Shown here: positions 52,015 through 60,848 of the stretch, piece by piece
Layout: each line of letters starts with the position of its first letter
Position numbering within the stretch: the first letter of the stretch is position 1
Source of the DNA: a bacterium
GTDB taxonomy: Bacteria; Armatimonadota; Zipacnadia; Zipacnadales; UBA11051
Length of the DNA stretch: 64,000 bases
Assembly (NCBI GenBank): GCA_021372615.1
Contig: JAJFUB010000113.1
Location: 1 to 64,000 of the forward strand
Direction: 5' to 3'
Position numbers and translations under genes: made by a program
The notes under the pieces: generated by a model
The model's database searches: none
Told to the model about the DNA's origin: nothing
The model's input: the letters and a program-made list of their open reading frames with translations, nothing else

Positions 52015-52853
52015 GATTGGCCGGGCTCCGCCGCCGCCACCAGCTCCCGTGCGAGGGCGTGGTTCAGCCGGTGCCCCGACCGCCGCGCCGTGATCCGCCC
52101 CTGGACAATCCGTCCGCACAGGAACAGGTCGCCGAGCAGATCCACGAGCTTGTGGCGCGCGAACGGCTGCGGCACGGCAGGCTCCTCGGACAGCCGCTGC
52201 GGGTACACTACCAGACACATCCGCTCCATCTCCGGCGTCGGGTCGGTGCCGTACAGCGCCCGAATCTCCTCGTCGGTGGCGAAAGTCCGCGCCGGGGCCA
52301 GCGCGCTCCCGAAGTCATCGCCCTCCGTGAGCTCTGCCCGCTGCCGCCCGATCAGCGGGTGCGGATGCTCCAACTCGTACGACAGCAGCGTCCGGTCTGC
52401 CGGCGCCGCCTCCAGGCTGGCCTGGTCGGAGGAGACACACAGTGGCTTCCGCACCGTCAGCGCCGGCCAGGCCACGTCGCTCTCGGCCCGTCCGGCCTCC
52501 TGCAACGCCCGCCAGGGCACCCGAGCGCTCCCCTCGTACAGCGGAATCTCCGGCCCGTCGGTCACGACCAGCACGTCGCTCAGCCGCGCGGCCGACAGGC
52601 AGGCCATGAGGTGCTCGATGAAGGCCACGCTCGCGTCGCCCTCCCCCACCGCCGTGCAGTTGCGCGCCGGGGCCAGGTGGTCCGTGTCGGCCGGAATATC
52701 CACCCCGAGGTCCGAGCGGCGGAAGCGGATGCCCCGCCCGACCTCGGCCGGGTGCAGGGACACCGCGACGAGCCGCCGCGAGGCCACGCCGGGCGCGGGC
52801 GGCAGCTCGACCGGGCGGGCCAGGGTCGCGCGACAGAGGGCAGGTATGCTCAT
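52011..52853 (-). CDS. lpxC: UDP-3-O-acyl-N-acetylglucosamine deacetylase
   Basis: 280 residues. Zinc ligands are in FIEHLMACL and ARHKLVDLLGDLF, and the catalytic His is in SGHRLNHALA; DGPEIPLYEGSA matches the substrate loop. It commits to lipid A synthesis, so the cell should have LPS. The gene start overlaps the stop of the upstream alcohol dehydrogenase (TGATG). Its C-terminal codons are shared with the promoter of the next operon. Confidence 0.92.
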   Translation of the reverse strand: MSIPALCRATLARPVELPPAPGVASRRLVAVSLHPAEVGRGIRFRRSDLGVDIPADTDHLAPARNCTAVGEGDASVAFIEHLMACLSAARLSDVLVVTDGPEIPLYEGSARVPWRALQEAGRAESDVAWPALTVRKPLCVSSDQASLEAAPADRTLLSYELEHPHPLIGRQRAELTEGDDFGSALAPARTFATDEEIRALYGTDPTPEMERMCLVVYPQRLSEEPAVPQPFARHKLVDLLGDLFLCGRIVQGRITARRSGHRLNHALARELVAAAEPGQS

Positions 52854-54028
52854 CAGTACGCGGCTTCCAGCAAAGCGGTGACGGCTGCGCAGTCCGGCAC
52901 GCCAGGGGTGCCCCGCACCGCGCCAGCCATGTAGCGGCAGGCGTCAGCCGCCATCTGTGGCAGCTTCGCCCGGTCCACGCCCAGGTCGTGCAGGCGCACG
53001 TCCAGCCCCACAGCCTGCAGTAGCCGCGCGAGGGCCGGCTCGACCTGCTGTGCGGCCTGTTCCACCGACATCCCACTGACATCCTGCCCCAGCAACTCCG
53101 CCACGCGCGCGAAGCGCTCCGGCATGTGGTGCCAGAACGTCCGTCCCCAGGCCCGCGTCACTGCGGCCAGGCCCGCGCCATGGGCGACCTGCAAGTAGTA
53201 GGCGCTGACCGGATGCTCCACGGCGTGCAGGATGTTCGCCCCGCAGCATGCCAGGCCATACCCGGCGAAGGTGTTCGCCAGCATCATCTGCCGTCGTCCC
53301 TCGACGCTCTGGCCGTCGCGGACGACGCCGGGCAGGCACGCTCCGACCAGCCTGATGGCTTCCTGCGACATCAGGTCCGTGATGGGAGTCGCGTTGTTGG
53401 AGATGTACGACTCCATGGCGTGGCAGAGCACGTCAATGCCCGTCGCCGCCGTGACCTCGGCCGGAGCGGAGTACGTCATCTCCGGGTCCTCGATGGCGAC
53501 CCGCGGCAGGATGTACGGGCTGCGGATGGCGCTTTTCTGGTGCAGGTCTGGGATAGTCAGCACCGAGAAGGGCGTCAGTTCAGAAGACGTTCCGGCGGTG
53601 GAAGTGGCACAGATGACCGGCCAGGTAAGGCTCGTGGGCGCCAGTGGCTTCTCGCCCTCGGCCGCTACCATGAAGCCCCGCACCGGCCGCTCGTGCGGCC
53701 CGCCGATGGCGATGGCCTTGGCGGCGTCCATGGAGCTACCGCCGCCGAGGCCGAGCACAACATCGCAGCCCTCGCGCCGGGCGACCTCCGCGCCGCGGTC
53801 CGCGATCTCGGTGGTGGGGTTGGGCGGGATCTCATCGAAGACCGCACTCTCGACCCCGGCTTCCTGCAGGAGCGCCCGGACCTGATCCAGCCGCCCGGTC
53901 GCCTGCATGGCGCGCCGGCCGGTCACGATCAGGACTTTGCTGCCGAAGTCGGCCACAGCCGTGCCGACATTGCCGATGGCGCCCTCGCCGAACAGCAGGC
54001 GCTCAGGTGGACGGAACTCGAAAAGCAT
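52853..54028 (-). CDS. Iron-containing alcohol dehydrogenase
   Basis: 391 residues, FeADH/DHQ-like family. LGLGGGSSMDAAKAIAI binds NAD; metal ligands are expected in GIDVLCHAMESYIS and LHAVEHPVSAYY with VAHGAGL. The substrate is unknown. It is coupled to lpxC by an overlapping stop/start, which is not a usual pairing. Confidence 0.9.
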   Translation of the reverse strand: MLFEFRPPERLLFGEGAIGNVGTAVADFGSKVLIVTGRRAMQATGRLDQVRALLQEAGVESAVFDEIPPNPTTEIADRGAEVARREGCDVVLGLGGGSSMDAAKAIAIGGPHERPVRGFMVAAEGEKPLAPTSLTWPVICATSTAGTSSELTPFSVLTIPDLHQKSAIRSPYILPRVAIEDPEMTYSAPAEVTAATGIDVLCHAMESYISNNATPITDLMSQEAIRLVGACLPGVVRDGQSVEGRRQMMLANTFAGYGLACCGANILHAVEHPVSAYYLQVAHGAGLAAVTRAWGRTFWHHMPERFARVAELLGQDVSGMSVEQAAQQVEPALARLLQAVGLDVRLHDLGVDRAKLPQMAADACRYMAGAVRGTPGVPDCAAVTALLEAAY

Positions 54029-54104
54029 CAGAAGCCTCCACTGCTAGCATTGTGGGCCGGCAGTGTGCCGACCCACGGGATTGCCGGGCCGCTCGCCGTC
54101 GGCC

Positions 54105-55454
54105 CTACTCCTCGGCGACATGCTCCAGCGGGATCAGGCACCGGATCGTCGTGCCCTTCCCCTCCTCGCTGTCCACCTGGATCTTGGCGTTGTGCACGTC
54201 CATGACATTCTTGACGATCTTCGTCCCCAGCCCCGTGCCCATCGGCTTAGTGCTCACCGCGTTGTCCGTGAAGGCCTTGGCCTTCACCTCTGGCGGCATG
54301 CCCTGCCCCGTGTCCACGACTTCCAGCACCACCACCTGCGCCTCGGGGAAGGGCTCGAACTCGCCGACCTCGCTCAGGCGGGTCTTGGCCGTGACGCTGC
54401 CCCCCGAGGGCGTCGCCTGGATAGCATTATTCACCAGGTTATACGTTGCGTTGTACATCTGCTTGTCATCCATGTCAATGTCAGGCAACTCGCCCTGCGG
54501 CTGGTAGCTGACCGTCACGCCGGCCTTCTCGCCGACCAGCTCCAGCGGCTTGATGACGCGCTCGATGACCGCCCCCAGTTGCTGTTTCTCAAAGTGCGGC
54601 TCGGACACGATCCCCTTGACGGCTGCGGACACCTCCACCATGCGCTGCTGCACGGCGTCGCAGCCGTCCAAGATCATGGACAGCATCTCGGGGTACATCA
54701 CCCGCAGGTCGTCCAGGGCCACCCAGATATCATCCAGCGGCGCCCCGGGGCACTGGTCGGCGGTCAGCAGCTCATCCAGGCGCGCGTAGGTGTCGTCGGC
54801 GATCATGTGCAGCGTCTCGGCGCCGGTCTGCGACGGAGTGATCATGTTCTTGACGTCGTGGCTCAGATTCCCAATGAAGCGCACGACCTCCGCCAGCCGG
54901 GCCTCTTCATACAGCCGCGCCGACTCCAGGGCGATGGCGATCTGGCCGCCCAGGATCTCCAGCACCTCCACATCGCCCTCGTCGAAGCGTCCGGTGTCCT
55001 TGTTGAGCACCTGCATGACGCCGAGGGTCTGGCCCTGCGGGCTCTTGAGCGGCACCGTGACCATGTTGCGGGTCACGTAGTTCGTGTGCTCCTCGACCTT
55101 CTTGTCGTGGTCGGCCTCTTTGCTCACGTCGTCGCTGACGCGCAGGCTGCCCGACTGGAAGACCGCGCCGGCGATGCCGCGGCCGGGGTCCAGCTCCAGG
55201 CCGATCAGGTCGTCGGCCTTGGCCCCGATCACATACGCGAACACCAGCTTCTCTTTGGCGGCATCGTACAAGATGACGGACCCGTCGTTGGCGCCCACGC
55301 ACTCGAGGGACACGTGCAGCGCCTGCTTGACCACATCCGCCAGCTTCGTGATCGTGCTGAGCGCCGCCGTGATCCTGTGGATCGAGGCGAGTTGCCGGTC
55401 ACGCTGCGCCAGCCGGACCTCCAACACCTCGATAGCCTCCGGTTCCGGAGCCAT
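54105..55454 (-). CDS. GAF-domain sensor histidine kinase
   Basis: 449 residues. An N-terminal coiled coil and a GAF domain (about 30-185; DGSVILYDAAKEKLV, PGRGIAGAVF) lead to the phospho-acceptor His in IGNLSHDVKNMITP. The ATP domain has NLVNNAIQAT (N box), VDTGQGMPPE (G1) and GTGLGTKIVKNV (G2). It has no membrane helix, so it senses an intracellular or small soluble signal. No response regulator gene is adjacent; one lies 1.2 kb upstream on the same strand. Confidence 0.9.
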   Translation of the reverse strand: MAPEPEAIEVLEVRLAQRDRQLASIHRITAALSTITKLADVVKQALHVSLECVGANDGSVILYDAAKEKLVFAYVIGAKADDLIGLELDPGRGIAGAVFQSGSLRVSDDVSKEADHDKKVEEHTNYVTRNMVTVPLKSPQGQTLGVMQVLNKDTGRFDEGDVEVLEILGGQIAIALESARLYEEARLAEVVRFIGNLSHDVKNMITPSQTGAETLHMIADDTYARLDELLTADQCPGAPLDDIWVALDDLRVMYPEMLSMILDGCDAVQQRMVEVSAAVKGIVSEPHFEKQQLGAVIERVIKPLELVGEKAGVTVSYQPQGELPDIDMDDKQMYNATYNLVNNAIQATPSGGSVTAKTRLSEVGEFEPFPEAQVVVLEVVDTGQGMPPEVKAKAFTDNAVSTKPMGTGLGTKIVKNVMDVHNAKIQVDSEEGKGTTIRCLIPLEHVAEE

Positions 55455-55592
55455 GGTCGTAGCCTCTCGCTAGGGGATGCACGGGTATTGCCGGGGCGAC
55501 TCTTCGCCGGACCCACGTGCCAGTCCTTCCCCTCTTCGCACTGCTCCGGGGCCAAGATGGCACGAGACGGTGTGCGACAACGCAATACTCGC

Positions 55593-55622
55593 TTGACGAG
55601 AAGCAGAGATTCGTGGTACTGT
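55593..55622 (+). promoter_or_regulatory. Candidate promoter of cold-shock gene
   Basis: TTGACG (55593-55598), 18-base spacer, TACTGT (55617-55622). Predicted start near 55630, which gives a leader of about 85 bases, in line with the long leaders of cold-shock mRNAs. The -10 is weak. Confidence 0.4.
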
Positions 55623-55713
55623 GCGCGGCGAGGGGCCGATTGGCGTTGGACAGGATCAACCCTGTTCGAGCTTGTCGCCGTTTTGCCCGCACCAGTTTAG
55701 GAGGTCTCCGTAC

Positions 55714-55941
55714 ATGCCGAAAGGCACAGTCAAGTGGTTCAACGACACAAAGGGCTATGGGTTCATCGCGCAGGATGGTGGGGAGGATGTCTTCGTACAT
55801 TACTCCGCCATCTCGGGTGAGGGGTATCGCTCTCTGGCTGAAGGCTCCCGCGTAGAGTTCGAAGTCGAGAGCAGTGGCAAGGGCCCACGGGCTACCAATG
55901 TGGTAGTCATCGAAGCTGCGCCGGAAGCCGATTCTTGGTAG
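55714..55941 (+). CDS. csp: Cold-shock protein (CspA family)
   Basis: 75 residues, single OB fold. RNP1 (KGYGFIA) and RNP2 (VFVHYSAI) are present, starting [17 protein letters not shown] lies 9 bases before the ATG. Binds single-stranded RNA and DNA. Confidence 0.96.
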   Translation: MPKGTVKWFNDTKGYGFIAQDGGEDVFVHYSAISGEGYRSLAEGSRVEFEVESSGKGPRATNVVVIEAAPEADSW

Positions 55942-56041
55942 ACCTCCCCGTCTTCCCGGTATCGTAGTTTCCGCAACAGGACCCCGCACGCCCTGGGCAA
56001 CGCGGGACTGACACTCTGGCTCGGTTCTTCCGACCTGATCC

Positions 56042-56072
56042 GCAGGCCGCGCCTCCTCTAGGCGCGGCCTGC
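56042..56072. terminator. Bidirectional terminator between csp and yjbQ
   Basis: GCAGGCCGCGCC (56042-56053) pairs perfectly with GGCGCGGCCTGC (56061-56072), loop of 7, followed by CGTCGTTCTG. It lies between the convergent csp and yjbQ genes. Confidence 0.65.
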
Positions 56073-56146
56073 CGTCGTTCTGCCCGGCGGCCCACTCCCC
56101 CACCGCCCCATTGCGCTCTCAGGCCGCGTGAGCGGGCCGGGAAGCC

Positions 56147-56560
56147 CTATTCGCCCATCACCTTGATGACCACCCGCTTGCGCCGCTGCCCGTCGAACTC
56201 CGCGTAGTACACCTGCTGCCACGGCCCCAGGTCCAGCTTGCCCTCCGTCACCGGCACTATCACCTGATGGTGCACCAGCAGGCTCTTGAGGTGCGCATCG
56301 CCGTTGTCCTCACCGGTGCGGTGGTGCAGATAGTCGGCCCGGTACGGCGCCAGGTGCTCGAGCATCCCATCAATGTCGGCGATGATGCCGCTCTCGGCGT
56401 CATTGACGTAGACACCGGCGGTGATGTGCATGGCCGACACGAGCACCATCCCCTCGGTCACCCCGCTCTCGGTCAGCGCCCGCTGCACATCGGGGGTGAT
56501 GTTGACGTACTCCCGCGGCCGCTGCGTGTTGAACCACAGATAGCTGGTATGTGCCTTCAC
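56147..56560 (-). CDS. yjbQ: YjbQ/UPF0047 protein (secondary thiamine-phosphate synthase)
   Basis: 137 residues from GTG 56560 (AGGAGG upstream). The family motifs [27 protein letters not shown] and [13 protein letters not shown] are all clear. E. coli YjbQ has weak thiamine phosphate synthase activity; the true role is open. Confidence 0.93.
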   Translation of the reverse strand: MKAHTSYLWFNTQRPREYVNITPDVQRALTESGVTEGMVLVSAMHITAGVYVNDAESGIIADIDGMLEHLAPYRADYLHHRTGEDNGDAHLKSLLVHHQVIVPVTEGKLDLGPWQQVYYAEFDGQRRKRVVIKVMGE

Positions 56561-56597
56561 TGTCTCGCCTCCTGTGGAGCGCCTGCCCTGACTCAGA

Positions 56598-56631
56598 CGC
56601 AGGCCGACCCGTGTGTGCGGGTCGGCCTGCG
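56598..56631 (-). terminator. Terminator hairpin after response regulator
   Basis: CGCAGGCCGACCC (56598-56610) pairs perfectly with GGGTCGGCCTGCG (56619-56631), loop GTGTGTGC. Confidence 0.65.
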
Positions 56632-56666
56632 AGGAATTGCCTGCCTCTTGTCGCCTGCTTGCGCGC

Positions 56667-57062
56667 CTAATGACAGTTCCGGTCCGCCATGACCTCCTCA
56701 ATGGTCTCAAGCAACGTGGCCAGCCGGAAGGGCTTGCTCAGACAGCGGTCTACGCCCTGGGTGGTAAGCTCGCTGAAGAGCTGCTCGTCGGCCAGGCCGG
56801 TGATCATGATGATGGCCGGCGACCGTCCATTCTCCTGCAGGAACCGGAGGATCTCACGTCCCCCCCCGCCGGGCATGAGGTAGTCGGAGATGATCAGGTC
56901 GAAGCGCTGCTCCCCCAGCAGCGCCAGTGTCTCCTCCGTGTTCTGGGCGAGACGGACCGAGTAGCCCTTCAGCTCCAATAGCGATTGCAGCGTATTCCGG
57001 ATCGACTCATCATCCTCGGCCAGCAGCACCTCGCAGCTCTTCCCGGGTTCAGTCTCCGCCAC
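56667..57062 (-). CDS. Stand-alone response regulator (CheY-like)
   Basis: 131 residues, a single receiver domain. Acidic pocket in VLLAEDDES, phospho-acceptor Asp in [13 protein letters not shown], Thr in IIMITGLAD and Lys in [10 protein letters not shown]. No output domain. GTG start with AGGAGAGAGG upstream. It has its own promoter and terminator. Its likely partner is the histidine kinase at 54.1 kb, not proven. Confidence 0.92.
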   Translation of the reverse strand: MAETEPGKSCEVLLAEDDESIRNTLQSLLELKGYSVRLAQNTEETLALLGEQRFDLIISDYLMPGGGGREILRFLQENGRSPAIIMITGLADEQLFSELTTQGVDRCLSKPFRLATLLETIEEVMADRNCH

Positions 57063-57105
57063 AGGTCCTCTCTCCTATCCGTTGGTCCCAGGTCTTCTAC
57101 ACGTC

Positions 57106-57134
57106 GTTGTAGCACCGACGGCCTCGTCAGTCAA
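57106..57134 (-). promoter_or_regulatory. Promoter of response regulator gene
   Basis: TTGACT (57129-57134, 5 of 6), 17-base spacer, TACAAC (57106-57111, 4 of 6). Leader about 37 bases. Confidence 0.5.
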
Positions 57135-57161
57135 GCTAGCACCTTCCGGCACACGCCCTGG

Positions 57162-58424
57162 CTAACCTGCGCGCAGTTCGTCCAGGTTCGCCCAGACCTT
57201 CTCGAAGCAGGCGATGATGTCGGACACATCCTCATCCGTCATCATCTCATTGACCGACACCTGCAGTAGGTCATCCAGGATGCGCTCGGTCTGCGGGCAT
57301 TCGCCCTTTTCGTAGCGTACTTCCTGGCCCTCGGGCTGCAGGCTGAACGGATACGTCGAGTCCCCGTAGATCTTCTTCTGGCGCAGCAGGTCGTACATGA
57401 AGATCGGCTGGCCGATGTAGTGGGCCCCGCACGGCGCTCCCTCGGCCGACAGCGCCTGCGCCAGCTTGCTCGTGGCGATCCCCAGCTCCTCCTGATCCAC
57501 CAGCAGCGGCAGGAACCAGTAGGTGTGCTTGCCACCCTCCGACACGCCCGGCACTTCCAGGCCCTCGCAATCGCCGACGGCCGCGCAGATCATGTCACCG
57601 ATCTCATTGCGCCGCGCCGTGACCCAGTCGACCTTGCCGATCTGCGCGTCCAGCACGGCCGCCTGCAGCTCCGTCATCCGGTAGCACATGCCGAACATCA
57701 CGTAGTTGCGCTCGGACTTGCCGTAGTTCGGCCAGCCCTTGTTGGCGAACAGCACCGCGCGCTCGCCCAGGGCGTCGTCATTCGTCACCGTCAGCCCGCC
57801 GTCGCCGGTGCTGATGTGCTTGGATTGCTGCAGCGAGAACGTCCCCATGTGGCCGATCGTGCCGACATGCTTGCCCTTGTACAGCGTCCCGTACGCCTGC
57901 GAGCAGTCCTCGATGACCTTGAGGTTGTACTTCTCGGCCAGCGCCATCAGCGGGTCCATGTCGGTGGCGTTGCCGCACAGGTGGACCGGGATGATCGCCT
58001 TGGTCCGCTCGGTGATGCGCCGCTCCACATCGGCGGCATCCAGGCCGATGTTGTCGCGCCGCAGGTCGCCGAACACCGGGATGCAGTTCTGAGCGAGGAT
58101 GGGGATGACCGTCCCCATGTCCGTGATGGGGCCGGTGATGATCTCATCGCCCGGGTTGGGGTTGATGGCCCCGACGGCCACATGGATGGCCGCCGTCCCG
58201 GAGGTCGAGACGGTGCAGTGCTTGACCCCGAGGTGCTCGGCCCACTTCTGCTCGACCTGGGGCACGAACTTGCCCCCCGAGCGGTTCAGCATCCCGCTCT
58301 CGATGGCTTCCGTCAGGTTCGCGAGTTCTTCCTTGCCGAAGGTCCGCCCGGCCGCACTACCCACGCTCGGATAGGGCTTGTCCTTCCGAATGGGCGTGCC
58401 ACCATTGATAGCCAGAGTTGCCAC
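57162..58424 (-). CDS. DegT/DnrJ/EryC1/StrS-type aminotransferase
   Basis: 420 residues from GTG 58424 (AAGGAGG 8 bases upstream). HCTVSTSGTAAIHVAVGA, IPVHLCGNATDMD, IEDCSQAYGT and the PLP Lys in LQQSKHISTGDGG identify the sugar aminotransferase family, used for amino-sugar or AHBA-like intermediates. No sugar-nucleotide genes adjoin it. Confidence 0.92.
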   Translation of the reverse strand: MATLAINGGTPIRKDKPYPSVGSAAGRTFGKEELANLTEAIESGMLNRSGGKFVPQVEQKWAEHLGVKHCTVSTSGTAAIHVAVGAINPNPGDEIITGPITDMGTVIPILAQNCIPVFGDLRRDNIGLDAADVERRITERTKAIIPVHLCGNATDMDPLMALAEKYNLKVIEDCSQAYGTLYKGKHVGTIGHMGTFSLQQSKHISTGDGGLTVTNDDALGERAVLFANKGWPNYGKSERNYVMFGMCYRMTELQAAVLDAQIGKVDWVTARRNEIGDMICAAVGDCEGLEVPGVSEGGKHTYWFLPLLVDQEELGIATSKLAQALSAEGAPCGAHYIGQPIFMYDLLRQKKIYGDSTYPFSLQPEGQEVRYEKGECPQTERILDDLLQVSVNEMMTDEDVSDIIACFEKVWANLDELRAG

Positions 58425-58600
58425 TGTTACTGCCTCCTTGGATCGGCGATGCGACGCGAGATGGTTCCCTGCTTCAGTCGCATGCACCTGCCGGAGTTGA
58501 GCCGCGCCTCCGGCGCCCCCGCCAGAGGGAGGGAAGGAGGGCGCGCTTCGTGACGGGGGCTCCCGCCCCCGCCTAGTGTGAGCCGCGCCTCCGGCGCTAA

Positions 58601-58680
58601 CGGCGACGGGCGGGGGCGCCGGGGCTGGAGCCACCGGCGACGGGCGGGGGCGTTGGGGCTGGAGCCACCGGCGATGGCGG
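58601..58680. repeat. 34-bp tandem repeat
   Basis: Units at 58601-58633 and 58634-58667, with a partial third to 58680. Each reads CGGCGACGGGCGGGGGCG then CC or TT and GGGGCTGGAGCCA. Confidence 0.75.
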
Positions 58681-58726
58681 CGCCGGATGGGACCGTGCGA
58701 GGCCCGGAGGGCCGACTCAGTCTAGG

Positions 58727-58744
58727 CGGGGGCGGAAGCCCCCG
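58727..58744 (-). terminator. Hairpin after DUF6785 gene
   Basis: CGGGGGC (58727-58733) pairs with GCCCCCG (58738-58744), loop GGAA. It lies 52 bases past the membrane protein stop. Confidence 0.5.
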
Positions 58745-58795
58745 TCCCCCCGGGCGTCCCCGCTCCTCCTCTCCGTCTTCCGCCCCGGAGGGGCG

Positions 58796-60793
58796 CTAGA
58801 ACACCGTATAGTACCGCCCCGAGATCGAGTTCTCGTAGAACAGGCTGATGATGGGCCAGGCCACGCCCGCGAAGATGTAGTGTCCTACCACCAGCCCGAT
58901 GAACAGCGGGATCAGCCGCCGGAAGGCCCCGATGCCGCCGATCTTCAGCAGCAGCCACTTGGTGACGAACACCAGCAGGAACGGGAACCACAGCGAGGTG
59001 GAGGGACCGTAGGCCAGGGCCACGATGTAGCCCAGCGGGTGCAGCGGGAAGCGCAGCCAGATCGTCCGCGCGATGGCCAGGGCGATGGCGAACAGCCCGC
59101 CGCCGAGGGCCCAGCCCGTGCGCATCCCGTCCGGCCCGGAGGGGTGCTCCAGCCGCCCCACCATGTCGTTGAAGGCCCCGACGGTGTCGTTGGTGCGCCA
59201 GTCCGCGTTGCGCGGGTTGCCCTCCAGGACGTTCAGGCCGATGCCGTAGAAGGTCGAGAAGTGCCCCCAGAACGCGAACACCATCCCGCAGACGAATAGC
59301 AGGACCATCAGACCGGCCAGCGTCCGCCGGCGAATCTGCCCCAGTTTGGCGATCTGCATCACATCGGTCTGGTAGGCCGCCATGATCTGCGTGGGGTGGA
59401 AGCGCGACAAAAAGGACATGATCTCCATGACGACGATGGACTGCGGCCCGCCCAGGCGCAACATGCTCCGGGGTCCCAGCGCGTTGATGATGAGCACCTG
59501 CGGCAGGCGGTACGGGTACACGAAGTCATCGGGGATGCCGGCCTCGGCCCGCACGCGGCCATAGGTCAGCCCGAAGCACAGCACGATCAGCCAGAAGGGC
59601 AGGGCCAGTTGCCAGGCCATCCCCGCCAGCGATGTCCAACTCAGGAAGAACACGGTCCCGGCAGCCAGGCCGATCAGCGCCCAGCGGTACGGCAGCGCCT
59701 GGTCGCTGTCGTCCATCTCGCCATTGCCCAGGCCCTTGCGCCAGACCGCGCGCAGGTGTGTCCGCGCCGCCCACAGCATGAACAGCGCCAGCGCCACATA
59801 GCCCCCGGCGCTCTGCTCCTGCCAGAAGGGGAAGCCCGACGGCTCGTAGCCGCTGATGCGGCCCATGACGCCCAGGAACTTGGCGCCGAAGGTGAACAGG
59901 ACGACGCTGGCCAGCAACTCCTGCGACACCAGGTAGCCGAAGCCGATGCGGCCGGGGTACATGTTCAGGATCATCGGGCGCATGGCGTCCCACGGGCGCT
60001 CGGTGAACAGGTAGTCCAGGCTGGTGTCCTGCTTGATGGACGGGATGGCGGGGTTGAAGGCCTGCGCGATGTTGAGCGCATTGTACAGCAGGGCCAGCAA
60101 GATCCCGATCCAGGCCAGCGGGTTGCCGAAGAAGTTCGCGAGCATCCCATGGCCGCGATGCGGGTCCACCATCTCCATGGGGAGCTGGACCAGTGGGTAG
60201 GGCAGGCGCTCATTATCCGACCACTGCCGCGCCATGATCGTCATCAGCGACAGGGTCGTGAGGAACAGAAAGACGAAGAACAGCAGCCACAGCCCCAGCG
60301 GCCTGGCCCATACCCCCCAGGGCACGGCCGGGCTGGGCCCCCCCTCGTACATCGCCTGCACCTGGGCCATGTCCTGCGGCGCGAACCAGGTCGGGATGTG
60401 CTGGGTGTACTCGGCGAAGTGGTTCTCGGGCGTGGCGTAGTATTGCATGACCGTCAGACGCGGCAGGAAGCTGCGGATGCCGTAGGTAGCGCAGAAGGGC
60501 ACGCTGACGAGCATCAGGGCGTAGATGGTCAGGATCTCGCGGCGGCCCAGGGCCAACGGCTTGGCGACGCGCCGCACCAGCGGCGTCAAAGCCGCCAGCA
60601 GCGCCAGCACCAGCACGGCCGGTACCGGCGGGATGCCGCTGGCGACGTACCGCCCGATGATCAGCTCGATCCGGCTGACCGCCAGGTTGACCAGGAAGAC
60701 GATGACGAGGGCGATGATGACCGCGCGCGCGGTCACGCCCGAGCCCGACGTTGTCACGGGGGCTGGTTGAGGCAGGGGTTGTGCGACACTCAT
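58796..60793 (-). CDS. DUF6785/DUF6784-type polytopic membrane protein
   Basis: About 665 residues from the ATG near 60793, with 12 or more membrane helices. The opening VTARAVIIALVIVFLVNLAV, the YYATPENHFAEYTQHIPTWF segment and the end WPIISLFYENSISGRYYTVF are typical of this family, which I know mainly from Armatimonadota, Hydrogenedentes and Planctomycetes-like genomes. It may be a transporter (OPT-like in outline), but no function is established. Downstream of an FG-GAP gene in the same direction. Confidence 0.75.
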   Translation of the reverse strand: MSVAQPLPQPAPVTTSGSGVTARAVIIALVIVFLVNLAVSRIELIIGRYVASGIPPVPAVLVLALLAALTPLVRRVAKPLALGRREILTIYALMLVSVPFCATYGIRSFLPRLTVMQYYATPENHFAEYTQHIPTWFAPQDMAQVQAMYEGGPSPAVPWGVWARPLGLWLLFFVFLFLTTLSLMTIMARQWSDNERLPYPLVQLPMEMVDPHRGHGMLANFFGNPLAWIGILLALLYNALNIAQAFNPAIPSIKQDTSLDYLFTERPWDAMRPMILNMYPGRIGFGYLVSQELLASVVLFTFGAKFLGVMGRISGYEPSGFPFWQEQSAGGYVALALFMLWAARTHLRAVWRKGLGNGEMDDSDQALPYRWALIGLAAGTVFFLSWTSLAGMAWQLALPFWLIVLCFGLTYGRVRAEAGIPDDFVYPYRLPQVLIINALGPRSMLRLGGPQSIVVMEIMSFLSRFHPTQIMAAYQTDVMQIAKLGQIRRRTLAGLMVLLFVCGMVFAFWGHFSTFYGIGLNVLEGNPRNADWRTNDTVGAFNDMVGRLEHPSGPDGMRTGWALGGGLFAIALAIARTIWLRFPLHPLGYIVALAYGPSTSLWFPFLLVFVTKWLLLKIGGIGAFRRLIPLFIGLVVGHYIFAGVAWPIISLFYENSISGRYYTVF

Positions 60794-60848
60794 ACTGGGG
60801 GCTACCTTCTGCGGAGTTGAGGCTGCGGGGCACTGCACTACAGCAGCA

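Larger units (their letters stand above)
58425..58795. other. 371-bp GC-rich gap
   Basis: No supported gene. It holds two GC hairpins (58554-58571 and 58727-58744), a duplicated GAGCCGCGCCTCCGGCGC segment and a 34-bp tandem repeat (58601-58680). Confidence 0.6.
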
